A stretch of DNA of 7,987 bases, taken from Oscillospiraceae bacterium. Lineage in GTDB: Bacteria > Bacillota > Clostridia > Oscillospirales > Ruminococcaceae. A program made the position numbers and the translations under genes. The notes under the pieces are model-generated. The model was not told the DNA's origin. It searched no databases and was given only the letters and a program-made list of their open reading frames with translations. Each line of letters begins with the position of its first letter. Position 1 is the stretch's first letter. The stretch is from positions 1 to 7,987 of the forward strand of contig CAAEOA010000306.1 in NCBI GenBank assembly GCA_900757485.1, given 5' to 3'. Positions 1-6,103 of this stretch are shown here, piece by piece.

Positions 1-31
1 TACGGCATCTATCATTATTCTACAAAATATT

Positions 32-60
32 TTGACATATCTTCTTCGGTATGTTAAAAT
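32..60 (+). promoter_or_regulatory. Sigma-A promoter of the oxidoreductase-glycosyltransferase unit
   Basis: A perfect -35 box TTGACA (32-37), a 17-nt spacer and a -10 box TAAAAT (55-60) are visible. A TG dinucleotide at 52-53, one base before the -10, makes it an extended -10 promoter. Transcription should start near 66-68, giving a leader of about 250 nt before the first gene at 316. The match to the housekeeping consensus is close enough that basal activity should be strong, so control, if any, would act by a repressor or through the leader RNA. This is a consensus match only. Confidence 0.8.
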
Positions 61-66
61 ATTAAT

Positions 67-315
67 ATTATTTCATGTTAATTGTGTTAATGCAAGGCTT
101 TCGTTGGTTTCATTATAACATAAATCACATCAAAGCAGAGTTTTGATGACCGTCGTAGACGGAAATGCCGCTGTGCAGCACGATTTATCGTTGCAAAAGA
201 AAAGCAGACGGTGCAAAGCACCGTCTTAACCGTATTTTATGCGGTGTGCAGATCTGCAATATCTGCTTGTGTTTGCGTTATAACAAACTAAAGAGGACAA
301 TAATGGGGGAGTTTG
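67..315 (+). promoter_or_regulatory. Long structured 5' leader with several inverted repeats
   Basis: This gene-free stretch should be transcribed as the leader of the oxidoreductase mRNA. Visible pairings are CCGTC/GACGG (150-154 with 158-162), ACGAT/ATCGT (180-184 with 187-191), a perfect 9-bp stem AGACGGTGC/GCACCGTCT with an AAA loop (206-214 with 218-226), ACCGTA/TGCGGT with one G-U pair (229-234 with 240-245), and GCAGAT/ATCTGC (248-253 with 261-266). GACGG and CCGTC each occur twice, so alternative folds are possible. No long U-run follows the 9-bp stem (only an interrupted one at 232-240), so it is not a clean terminator. I do not recognise a known riboswitch class. Confidence 0.5.
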
Positions 316-1875
316 ATGAAAAAGGTTATCATTATAGGCGCAGGTCCCGGAGGGCTTACCGCCGCGGCTGAAATTTTAGAACAACCCGAAGACTTCAGTG
401 TAACAGTGCTGGAAGCGTCTGATGCGATTGGCGGTATCTCTCAAACAGTAAGACATAACGGCAACCGCATGGATATAGGAGGACACCGCTTTTTCTCGAA
501 AGACGATCGCATTATGAACTGGTGGAGCGAAAGAATGCCGCTGCAAGGCGCCGATTCATACGATGATAAAAAGTTGGGACGTTCTAAGCCTCTCGTCAGT
601 ACCGGTCCTGACCCGGAAACACAAGATACCGTTATGTTAATACGCGATCGAGTATCGCGTATCTATTATTTGAATAAATTTTATGATTATCCGATCAGCA
701 TGAAGATGCAGACGTTTAAAAACATGGGTTTTGCTCGTACGATGAAGGCGGGATTCAGCTATTTGAAGTCTGCAATGTTCAAACTTCCTGAAACTTCGCT
801 GGAAAATTTTTATATCAATCGCTTTGGACGGGTATTATACAGCATGTTCTTTGAAGGGTACACCGAAAAGCTGTGGGGACGTCATCCGCGGGAAATTTCG
901 GCGGATTGGGGTGCGCAGCGTGTAAAGGGATTGTCGATACGCGCTTTGATAAAGGATATGTTTAAAAAAGCGTTTGGCAAGAAAGATAATGATCGAAAGC
1001 ATGTTGAAACCTCTTTGATTGAGCAGTTTTGGTATCCGAAATACGGTCCCGGACAGTTTTGGGAACAGGTTGCAGATGAGGTAACAGCAAAAGGCGGATC
1101 TGTCCTGCTTGAGCACTGTGTCAAGCAAATCATTTGTGAAGAAGATAACATTGTTTCTGTTGTCTGTGACACGCCGGAGGGAGAAAAGACATTTACAGGG
1201 GATGTTTTCATTTCCACTATGCCGCTTAAAGACCTTGTGCTCGGCATGAAAGGCGGCAGGCAGAGCGATGAAATAACTGCCATTGCCGCAGGATTGCCTT
1301 ACAGGGACTTTGTGACGGTAGGGTTGCTGGTTGAGCGGATGAACCTTAAGAATGAAACAGACATCAAAACGCTTGGCAATATCGTTCCCGATTGTTGGAT
1401 TTACGTTCAGGAAACCAATGTAAAACTCGGAAGAATCCAAATTTTTAACAATTGGTCGCCTTATATGGTGAAAGATCCGGAACATACTGTCTGGATCGGG
1501 ATGGAATATTTCTGTAACGAAAATGATGATTTTTGGAATATGAGTGATGACGAATGTGTAGCATATGCGGCGGCGGAACTGGAAAAAATGGGCGTGATAC
1601 ATAAAGCAGATGTAAAGGACTCCTGCCGCAAACGAGTGCAAAAGGCATATCCGGCTTATTTTGATACTTATGCTCAGATTGATAAAGTAATTGATTATGT
1701 AAATAGCTATGGCAATCTTTACTGCGTTGGGCGAAACGGTCAGCACCGTTATAATAATATGGATCACTCTATGCTTACTGCAATTTATGCAGCGGAATCG
1801 ATAAAATCAAATACAAAAACCAAGGCTGATATCTGGAACGTTAATACCGAAAAAGAATACCATGAAGAGAAATAA
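316..1875 (+). CDS. FAD-dependent oxidoreductase, protoporphyrinogen-oxidase/UDP-galactopyranose-mutase-like
   Basis: The 519-residue protein opens with a Rossmann dinucleotide-binding motif, [10 protein letters not shown] (residues 4-13), followed by an acidic residue at the end of the second strand (VLEA, E33) and GGISQT, as in FAD-binding amine oxidase-like flavoproteins. GGHRFFSK (55-62), [15 protein letters not shown] (193-207), [11 protein letters not shown] (240-250) and a C-terminal FAD-contact region [15 protein letters not shown] (472-486) match a group usually annotated NAD(P)/FAD-dependent oxidoreductase. This group often sits beside glycosyltransferases and is distantly related to UDP-galactopyranose mutase. 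It has no signal peptide or membrane segment, so it is probably cytoplasmic. The start is ATG 316, with GGGGGAG at 305-311; TTG 313 is too close to that site. The partner gene 102 bp downstream is a membrane glycosyltransferase, so a role in sugar-nucleotide or lipid-linked glycan modification is inferred. The reaction is unknown; haem synthesis is unlikely in this context. Confidence 0.92.
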   Translation: MKKVIIIGAGPGGLTAAAEILEQPEDFSVTVLEASDAIGGISQTVRHNGNRMDIGGHRFFSKDDRIMNWWSERMPLQGADSYDDKKLGRSKPLVSTGPDPETQDTVMLIRDRVSRIYYLNKFYDYPISMKMQTFKNMGFARTMKAGFSYLKSAMFKLPETSLENFYINRFGRVLYSMFFEGYTEKLWGRHPREISADWGAQRVKGLSIRALIKDMFKKAFGKKDNDRKHVETSLIEQFWYPKYGPGQFWEQVADEVTAKGGSVLLEHCVKQIICEEDNIVSVVCDTPEGEKTFTGDVFISTMPLKDLVLGMKGGRQSDEITAIAAGLPYRDFVTVGLLVERMNLKNETDIKTLGNIVPDCWIYVQETNVKLGRIQIFNNWSPYMVKDPEHTVWIGMEYFCNENDDFWNMSDDECVAYAAAELEKMGVIHKADVKDSCRKRVQKAYPAYFDTYAQIDKVIDYVNSYGNLYCVGRNGQHRYNNMDHSMLTAIYAAESIKSNTKTKADIWNVNTEKEYHEEK

Positions 1876-1886
1876 AGAAAGTCAGT

Positions 1887-1946
1887 TTGCTGCTTTGCGG
1901 CAATAAACCGTGGTTTTGGATAAGGCGGTCCGCCTGCTCAAAACCA
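1887..1946 (+). other. Two intercistronic hairpins
   Basis: In the gap between the two plus-strand genes, TTGCTGC (1887-1893) pairs with GCGGCAA (1897-1903) across a TTT loop with one G-U pair. Then TGGTTTTG (1911-1918) pairs with CAAAACCA (1939-1946) and encloses a second stem AGGCG/CGCCT (1923-1927 with 1931-1935). No T-tract follows either hairpin on the plus strand, so they do not look like terminators. They could be processing or mRNA-stability elements that set the ratio of the two proteins. Confidence 0.5.
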
Positions 1947-1977
1947 TACAGTAACCGAACAAGGAATGGTCATATAT

Positions 1978-3660
1978 ATGAATAGAGCGAAAAAGTTCGG
2001 ATTTTTCGGCGTGGTTGCATATGCTGCGCTTGCTTGTGCGTCCTTTGTCCCGGCATTTCTTTTTGATTTTACAGCGCCTGCATTGCTTTCTCAAACGACA
2101 GGCAGCGTTCTTTGCAGTTGCCTGTTCGCCGCGTTGATTGCATGGTGCATCTTTGCAAAAGTAAAAAGTAAAATTTCAATGCCGCAATTCATTTTTTATC
2201 TTTCGGGCGGATCTGCTTGTGTTCTGTCTGTCTGGTCGCTGACATTTTCCGAAGAGAATTCGCCGCTTTTGTTAATTATTGTCTGCCTGATGTGGCTTGT
2301 TTTTGCAGCGGTTGTCATGTATGAACGAAAGATGCTGAACACATCCCATATTATTCTTATCATTGCTATTGCCGGTTTTATATTGCGGCTTGGATATATT
2401 GCTTATACCGCGTATAATCAGCGGCAGCATGATGTCTATGATTTTGGCGGAGGAAGCGGACACTCGCAATACATTCTTTACTTTTTTGAGAATGCCAATC
2501 TTCCGGATTTTGACCCGCGCAACATATGGCAATTTTATCATCCGCCGCTTCATCATATTATTGCCGGTTTATGGATGCGCTTTCTTGATTTGTTCGGCAT
2601 GGATTTTGCGCGTATTGTCGAAAATATTCAATTGCTCACACTGTTCTATTCTTCAAGCTGCATGGTAATTTGCTACCGTATTTTAACTGAATTAGGGCTG
2701 TGCAAAGGTCCGCTTATTTTGTCGTTTTCACTGATCGCATTTAATCCGTCCTTTATTATTTTTGCCGGTAGTATTAATAACGATATTCTTTCTATCACCT
2801 TTATGCTCGGCGCAATACTGTGGACGCTGCGTTGGTACAAAACACGCACGATGCGAAATATCATACCGATAGCGCTTTGTATCGGCTTCGGCATGATGAC
2901 GAAGCTGTCGGTAGCATTGGTGGCTCCGGCGGTTGGATTGCTGTTTTTGCTCTGTTTCATCGTGAATTTTAAAAAAGAGTGGCTGTCGCTTGTGAAACAG
3001 TATGTCGTGTTTGCCGTGATCTGTATTCCGTTGGGACTTTGGTGGAGTGTGCGCTGTTACGTCCTTTTTGACGTGCCTTTTGGATATGTGCCGCTTATTG
3101 GGGAAGCGGCGGATCAGTTTGTCGGTTCTTACAGTGTGAGAGACCGATTGCTTGATTTTAGGATAAACGATGTATTTATGGCATGGGGAGAAAATCGGGG
3201 CGGCTTTTTTGAGCATAACCCGATATTGGGGCTTTTAAAAACTTCGCTGTTCGGGGAATTTCGGCTGAATGAAATGTCCGGATGCAGTGAATTAATCCTT
3301 TTCTTTTCTACCCTCTTGTTTTATATAAATTTGGTTCTTGTTGTGATGGCTTTGATTTCAATGTTTTCATTGATTTTCAGGAGAAAAAATGCCGTGGACA
3401 GACTGGAAAAGGTATTTTGGATTACACTTTTTGTAACAGTGTTTGGTTCTTATATCAGATTTTGTTTTTCTTTTCCGCACACTTGTACGATGAATGTACG
3501 GTATGCTATGCCCCTTATTGTAACAGGGATTATTAGTTTAGGCGTGTATATGCAACGGAAGCAAGGAGAATTTCAGGCAGCTATCAGTTTGTCCGCTGCT
3601 GTTTTAATTCCGGTATTTTCATTGTTTTCGGGTATCATTTACATTTTATTAGGATGTTAA
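1978..3660 (+). CDS. Polytopic membrane glycosyltransferase, GT-C fold (PMT/ArnT/GT39-like)
   Basis: This 560-residue protein is very hydrophobic, with roughly 11-13 membrane segments (for example near residues 9-30, 44-61, 72-90, 97-115, 123-145, 245-265, 295-330, 341-358, 437-466, 478-495 and 511-525). The region after an early membrane segment is typical of GT-C enzymes: an acidic/His-rich first outer loop, HDVYDFGGGSGHSQYI (151-166), then QFYHPPLHH (185-193), INND (266-269) and MTKLS (307-311). Such enzymes move a sugar from a polyprenyl-phosphate donor to an acceptor on the outer face of the membrane; the catalytic acid is normally an Asp in the first loop, here D152 or D155. ATG 1978 is preferred: the only ribosome site, AAGGA (1961-1965), abuts the alternative ATG 1966 directly but lies 12 nt from 1978. 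The upstream flavoprotein gene is probably co-transcribed. Donor and acceptor cannot be told from sequence. Confidence 0.88.
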   Translation: MNRAKKFGFFGVVAYAALACASFVPAFLFDFTAPALLSQTTGSVLCSCLFAALIAWCIFAKVKSKISMPQFIFYLSGGSACVLSVWSLTFSEENSPLLLIIVCLMWLVFAAVVMYERKMLNTSHIILIIAIAGFILRLGYIAYTAYNQRQHDVYDFGGGSGHSQYILYFFENANLPDFDPRNIWQFYHPPLHHIIAGLWMRFLDLFGMDFARIVENIQLLTLFYSSSCMVICYRILTELGLCKGPLILSFSLIAFNPSFIIFAGSINNDILSITFMLGAILWTLRWYKTRTMRNIIPIALCIGFGMMTKLSVALVAPAVGLLFLLCFIVNFKKEWLSLVKQYVVFAVICIPLGLWWSVRCYVLFDVPFGYVPLIGEAADQFVGSYSVRDRLLDFRINDVFMAWGENRGGFFEHNPILGLLKTSLFGEFRLNEMSGCSELILFFSTLLFYINLVLVVMALISMFSLIFRRKNAVDRLEKVFWITLFVTVFGSYIRFCFSFPHTCTMNVRYAMPLIVTGIISLGVYMQRKQGEFQAAISLSAAVLIPVFSLFSGIIYILLGC

Positions 3661-3708
3661 AACAGTGTTTTGACATTCTAAAGGCTGCATGGCAAATTTG
3701 TCAGCGAA

Positions 3709-3755
3709 AAAGCCCTCCGGTAAGAATTTTCTTACCGAAGGGCTTTGTTTTGTTT
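3709..3755 (+). terminator. Strong bidirectional rho-independent terminator between convergent genes
   Basis: AAAGCCCT (3709-3716) pairs with AGGGCTTT (3739-3746), and CGGTAAG (3718-3724) with CTTACCG (3731-3737), leaving one C-A mismatch and a 6-nt loop. On the plus strand GTTTTGTTT (3747-3755) follows. On the minus strand the A-run at 3707-3711 gives a T-run. It therefore ends the plus-strand glycosyltransferase unit (stop at 3660) and the minus-strand regulator (stop at 3764). Confidence 0.93.
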
Positions 3756-3763
3756 CCGGGACA

Positions 3764-4987
3764 TTAAATTAAATCAATCGGAGCCAGAGCACTCAATCTG
3801 GAATGGAGACGCAGCATCATGTTCTGCTGTAATCCGTCAAACTTTTTGGCAATACGGTTTAGAACCATGTTGCCATCTTCATAAGTAGTCAAAGGCAGCA
3901 TGATTACCAGCTGTGCCGCGCTGTAAGGAGAGACAACGTCTCCTTTACGCAGGCTGCCGACAACACAATCTTTGAGCCTTTTCATTCCCATTTTCAAAGA
4001 GGAAGTGCTGGGGATGTTGCCATGTCGATCGGTAAGGGTGAGTAAAGCAACATGGATGGATAAGCCGGTACGGCGAACCGACCTTGCCTGCAATTGATAG
4101 ATTTGCTTAAAAATATTGTAATCACAGAAAAAGGCACCCGGTTTCTCGCCTGCTTCCTTTAAATCTTCCAGAATGACGGCCAGGTCCAGCTCTACATTGT
4201 GCATTTCTTTTATGATGTCTTTGTAAATTTTAGTGGTTTCATCAGACAATTGAATACCAAATTCGTCATAGAACACCTCGGAAATGTGCTGATAATGAGC
4301 AATTGCCTTTTTCTTTTGCCGGGTTTTTCCATAGGAAACCAGCAATGCCTGATGAATATTTTCCTCGTAAGGACAATGCACGATCGCAGCTTCGCAAAGA
4401 AGCACCGTTTTTTCATAATCGTTTACTTGGTTGTAAAGCGGGATCAGATCCTGTACACAATCAAGATAAAGGGAAGCATAGTAAGCACTTTTCCCAATCA
4501 CCCAGTCAAGATAGGACGACTTCGGCAAAAACTCACCGCTATATAAGGTGATTGCTTTTTCGTAATCGGCAATGCGTTCTTCGATGTTCCTGCTTTTGTC
4601 GGATGCCGATTTATGTAAAGATTCCATCTGCTCAATATCAATTTCACAAGATAATTTCGGGTTCCATGCATAGGTATTTCGTTCAAACAGAATAAAGTCA
4701 AGGGGAAGATCCGGCGGGCAGATTTCTTTCAATGCAGTACGAGCGCGATAGACTAAATTCTTCAGCGCGTTGAGTGGATTGTCGTATTCTTCTCCCGGCC
4801 ATACCGCTTCAATCAGTCTTTCCTGAGAAACACTGGTGCCGTAATTTGCAAGCAGATATTCGATTAATGTCCAAACCTTCTTGGTTCTTCCTTGGTCGTC
4901 GGTTAATTCGCGGTCTTTAAAAGAGATGGAAAAACCACCCAGCATCTTCACTTTTACGGTGTCATTCTGATTATTAACCATAAACAT
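3764..4987 (-). CDS. SARP/BTAD-family transcriptional regulator with a degenerate GGDEF-like C-terminal domain
   Basis: This 407-residue protein has three parts. Residues about 11-109 form an OmpR/SARP-type winged helix (VKVKMLGGFSISFKDREL, then LIEYLLANYGTSVSQERLIEAVWPGEE, a recognition region LNALKNLVYRART, and the closing hairpin ending NTYAWNP). Residues about 115-262 form a bacterial transcriptional activator (BTAD) TPR-like domain, with YSGEFLP at 149-155 and the typical FYDEFGIQLSDETTKIY at 239-255. Residues about 265-400 are not part of a standard SARP: CDYNIFKQ, a hydrophobic strand IHVALLTLT (311-319), RKGDVVSPYSAAQLVIMLP (347-365) and VLNRIAKKF (375-383) follow the order of a diguanylate cyclase domain, with SAAQL where GGDEF should be. 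The domain is thus probably non-catalytic. ATG 4987 is chosen because AAGGA lies 5 nt upstream; ATG 4981 is the alternative. The targets are unknown. It stands alone, with its own promoter and terminator. Confidence 0.9.
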   Translation of the reverse strand: MFMVNNQNDTVKVKMLGGFSISFKDRELTDDQGRTKKVWTLIEYLLANYGTSVSQERLIEAVWPGEEYDNPLNALKNLVYRARTALKEICPPDLPLDFILFERNTYAWNPKLSCEIDIEQMESLHKSASDKSRNIEERIADYEKAITLYSGEFLPKSSYLDWVIGKSAYYASLYLDCVQDLIPLYNQVNDYEKTVLLCEAAIVHCPYEENIHQALLVSYGKTRQKKKAIAHYQHISEVFYDEFGIQLSDETTKIYKDIIKEMHNVELDLAVILEDLKEAGEKPGAFFCDYNIFKQIYQLQARSVRRTGLSIHVALLTLTDRHGNIPSTSSLKMGMKRLKDCVVGSLRKGDVVSPYSAAQLVIMLPLTTYEDGNMVLNRIAKKFDGLQQNMMLRLHSRLSALAPIDLI

Positions 4988-5137
4988 TCCATTCCTTCAT
5001 GAAGTTTGTCTTATTGATCTGTTGTATTTGCGTAAAAGAAATAAACAGAGTATGAAAAATTACATTTTCATGATACCTCTCTTTGTTGACAATAACAGGT
5101 CAAGTGAAGTCATCAACACAGCGGTGTAATGGCTAAT

Positions 5138-5152
5138 TTAAGATTATCTTAA
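5138..5152. promoter_or_regulatory. Perfect 15-bp palindrome at the regulator start site, candidate operator
   Basis: TTAAGATTATCTTAA is a perfect inverted repeat centred on 5145. On the minus strand it begins 4 bp after the -10 box (5157-5162), so it covers the expected start point, a classic repressor position. A related palindrome lies upstream of the -35 box at 5201-5215. The binding protein is unknown; autoregulation by the adjacent regulator is only a possibility. Confidence 0.45.
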
Positions 5153-5156
5153 TAAT

Positions 5157-5185
5157 ATTGTAACATTTCAAGTACGTTAAGACAA
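5157..5185 (-). promoter_or_regulatory. Promoter of the BTAD regulator gene
   Basis: Read on the minus strand, TTGTCT (5185-5180) and TACAAT (5162-5157) are separated by 17 nt, and a TG one base before the -10 makes it an extended -10 promoter. The start point should be near 5150, giving a leader of about 160 nt. Other AT-rich -10-like strings exist further upstream but lack a matched -35. Confidence 0.65.
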
Positions 5186-5200
5186 GCAATATTCCCAGAA

Positions 5201-5215
5201 TTAACAATTAGTTAA
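5201..5215. promoter_or_regulatory. Imperfect palindrome upstream of the regulator promoter, candidate operator or activator site
   Basis: TTAACAATTAGTTAA has 5-bp arms TTAAC (5201-5205) and GTTAA (5211-5215). It shares 10 of 15 positions with the palindrome at 5138-5152, and their centres are 63 bp apart, about six helical turns. It lies just upstream of the -35 box. AT-rich DNA produces such repeats by chance fairly often, hence the low confidence. Confidence 0.3.
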
Positions 5216-5323
5216 AAAATAAAAACAAAAATATAAAACATATACAAAAATAATTTTAATTAATATACAATAAACACAAAGATAGTGATAAAATCAATAA
5301 TAACCAAGTAGGTTTTGTGACCG

Positions 5324-5372
5324 AAAAAAACCGGAGCAACACTGGCATCAGATAGATGCCATATTGCTCCGG
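5324..5372 (-). terminator. Rho-independent terminator of nth
   Basis: A 9-bp outer stem CCGGAGCAA/TTGCTCCGG (5331-5339 with 5364-5372) encloses a small internal loop and a 7-bp inner stem TGGCATC/GATGCCA (5343-5349 with 5355-5361). On the minus strand seven T residues follow (5330-5324). The last codons and the TGA stop of nth (5350-5348) lie at the top of the hairpin, so terminator and coding sequence overlap. Confidence 0.92.
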
Positions 5373-6007
5373 CGATTGTTTTTTTGCCAAAACGCACAGC
5401 CTTCTTGCAACGTGCAGTTTTCGCATAATGGCTTGCGCGCTTTGCAGATCTCTCTGCCGAACAAAACTAATCGATGGCAGAAATCACTGGATTCATGGGG
5501 CGGGAGTATTTTTTTCAGTGCGATTTCCAGCTTGTAAGGATCTTCTCCCTGAACCAGACCTAATCGGTTTGTGATTCGGATGCAGTGCGTATCGACTACA
5601 ACAGCAGGCTGATGGAAGACATCGCCCATAATGAGGTTGGCAGTTTTTCTGCCGATGCCGGATAAAGAGGTCAATTGCTCAATTGAGTCAGGTAATGTGG
5701 AATCGAAGTCTTGAATCAATTGTGTGCACATCTCTTTAATGCTTTTGGCTTTTGTTTTATACAAACCGCATGGTTTCACGACAGCTTCGATATCGGCAAT
5801 ATTCGCATCAGCAAAAGATTGCAGTGTAGGGAATTTCTGAAATAATTCTTTTGTTACAATATTGACCCGTGCGTCAGTGCATTGTGCTGATAAACGCGTG
5901 GCAATCAGCAGCTCGTATGGCTTTTGATATTGGAGAGAGCAGACTGCATCCGGGTATTTTTCCTTTAATTTTTGAACGGCGAATAAGGCGCGCTCTTTTT
6001 TTGTCAT
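5348..6007 (-). CDS. nth: Endonuclease III (DNA glycosylase/AP lyase)
   Basis: Endonuclease III starts base excision repair by removing oxidised pyrimidines and cutting the DNA at the abasic site. With ATG 6007 as start the protein has 219 residues, the usual length. The helix-hairpin-helix LSGIGRKTAN (115-124) supplies catalytic Lys K121, and VVVDTH (136-141) supplies catalytic Asp D139. Near the C-terminus four cysteines spaced C-x6-C-x2-C-x5-C (188, 195, 198, 204) bind the [4Fe-4S] cluster. All key residues are present. Four ATG codons stand in a row (6016 down to 6005). AGAAAGG ends at 6017, so the third or fourth ATG (6010 or 6007) has the best spacing. It lies downstream of the HAD gene on the same strand and is probably the last gene of that operon. 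The final codons fold into its own terminator. Confidence 0.96.
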   Translation of the reverse strand: MTKKERALFAVQKLKEKYPDAVCSLQYQKPYELLIATRLSAQCTDARVNIVTKELFQKFPTLQSFADANIADIEAVVKPCGLYKTKAKSIKEMCTQLIQDFDSTLPDSIEQLTSLSGIGRKTANLIMGDVFHQPAVVVDTHCIRITNRLGLVQGEDPYKLEIALKKILPPHESSDFCHRLVLFGREICKARKPLCENCTLQEGCAFWQKNNRRSNMASI

Positions 6008-6053
6008 CATCATCATCCTTTCTGGACTGATTTGGACTAGCTCCTATTTGAGC

Positions 6054-6103
6054 AAAAAATCAGAAGCAGGTAATCAGAGAGATTTATGCCCGATTAACCT
6101 GCT
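6054..6103 (-). terminator. Weak terminator-like hairpin at the end of the HAD gene
   Basis: AGCAGGTAATC (6065-6075) pairs with GATTAACCTGCT (6092-6103) with one bulged A and a 16-nt loop. On the minus strand six T residues follow after 5 nt (6059-6054). The HAD stop codon (6086-6084) lies in the loop. The large loop and the delayed T-run suggest partial termination or attenuation before nth rather than a full stop. Confidence 0.4.

Larger units (their letters stand above)
4988..5323. other. AT-rich intergenic region holding the regulator promoter
   Basis: About 340 bp separate the regulator from the nth terminator. The part at about 5161-5320 is extremely AT-rich, with A-runs on the plus strand, and lies upstream of the regulator promoter, where it could act as an UP-element or curved DNA. 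The part at 4988-5150 should be the leader of the regulator mRNA; it contains an inverted repeat ATGAAAA/TTTTCAT (5052-5058 with 5065-5071) and a three-codon ORF. No gene of normal length is seen on either strand. Confidence 0.7.

Noticed and set aside
206..226. c-di-GMP-I riboswitch, suggested by GTGCAAAGCAC
   Set aside because: The GCAAAGC string resembles part of that aptamer, but the other conserved blocks, such as the GGTAGC...GGGTT region, are missing, and the stem is a simple perfect hairpin.
206..240. Attenuating terminator in the leader
   Set aside because: The 9-bp stem is strong, but the following sequence TTAACCGTATTTTAT has no continuous T-run close to the stem.
165..371. 68-residue plus-strand ORF overlapping the oxidoreductase start
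   Set aside because: It has no ribosome site at its start, a Cys/Arg-rich composition like no known family, and overlaps the well-supported gene in another frame. It lies in the structured leader.
835..1767. 310-residue minus-strand ORF opposite the oxidoreductase
   Set aside because: It is antisense to a gene with clear FAD-binding motifs, and its own translation shows no recognisable domain. It is a shadow frame.
316..1875. True UDP-galactopyranose mutase (glf) or HemY
   Set aside because: The protein is longer than UDP-galactopyranose mutases and its motifs only partly match; no haem genes are nearby. A general FAD-oxidoreductase call is safer.
5086..5109. TTGACA on the plus strand as a promoter
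   Set aside because: No -10 box lies at suitable spacing and no plus-strand gene follows. It is part of a short TTGAC/GTCAA inverted repeat only.
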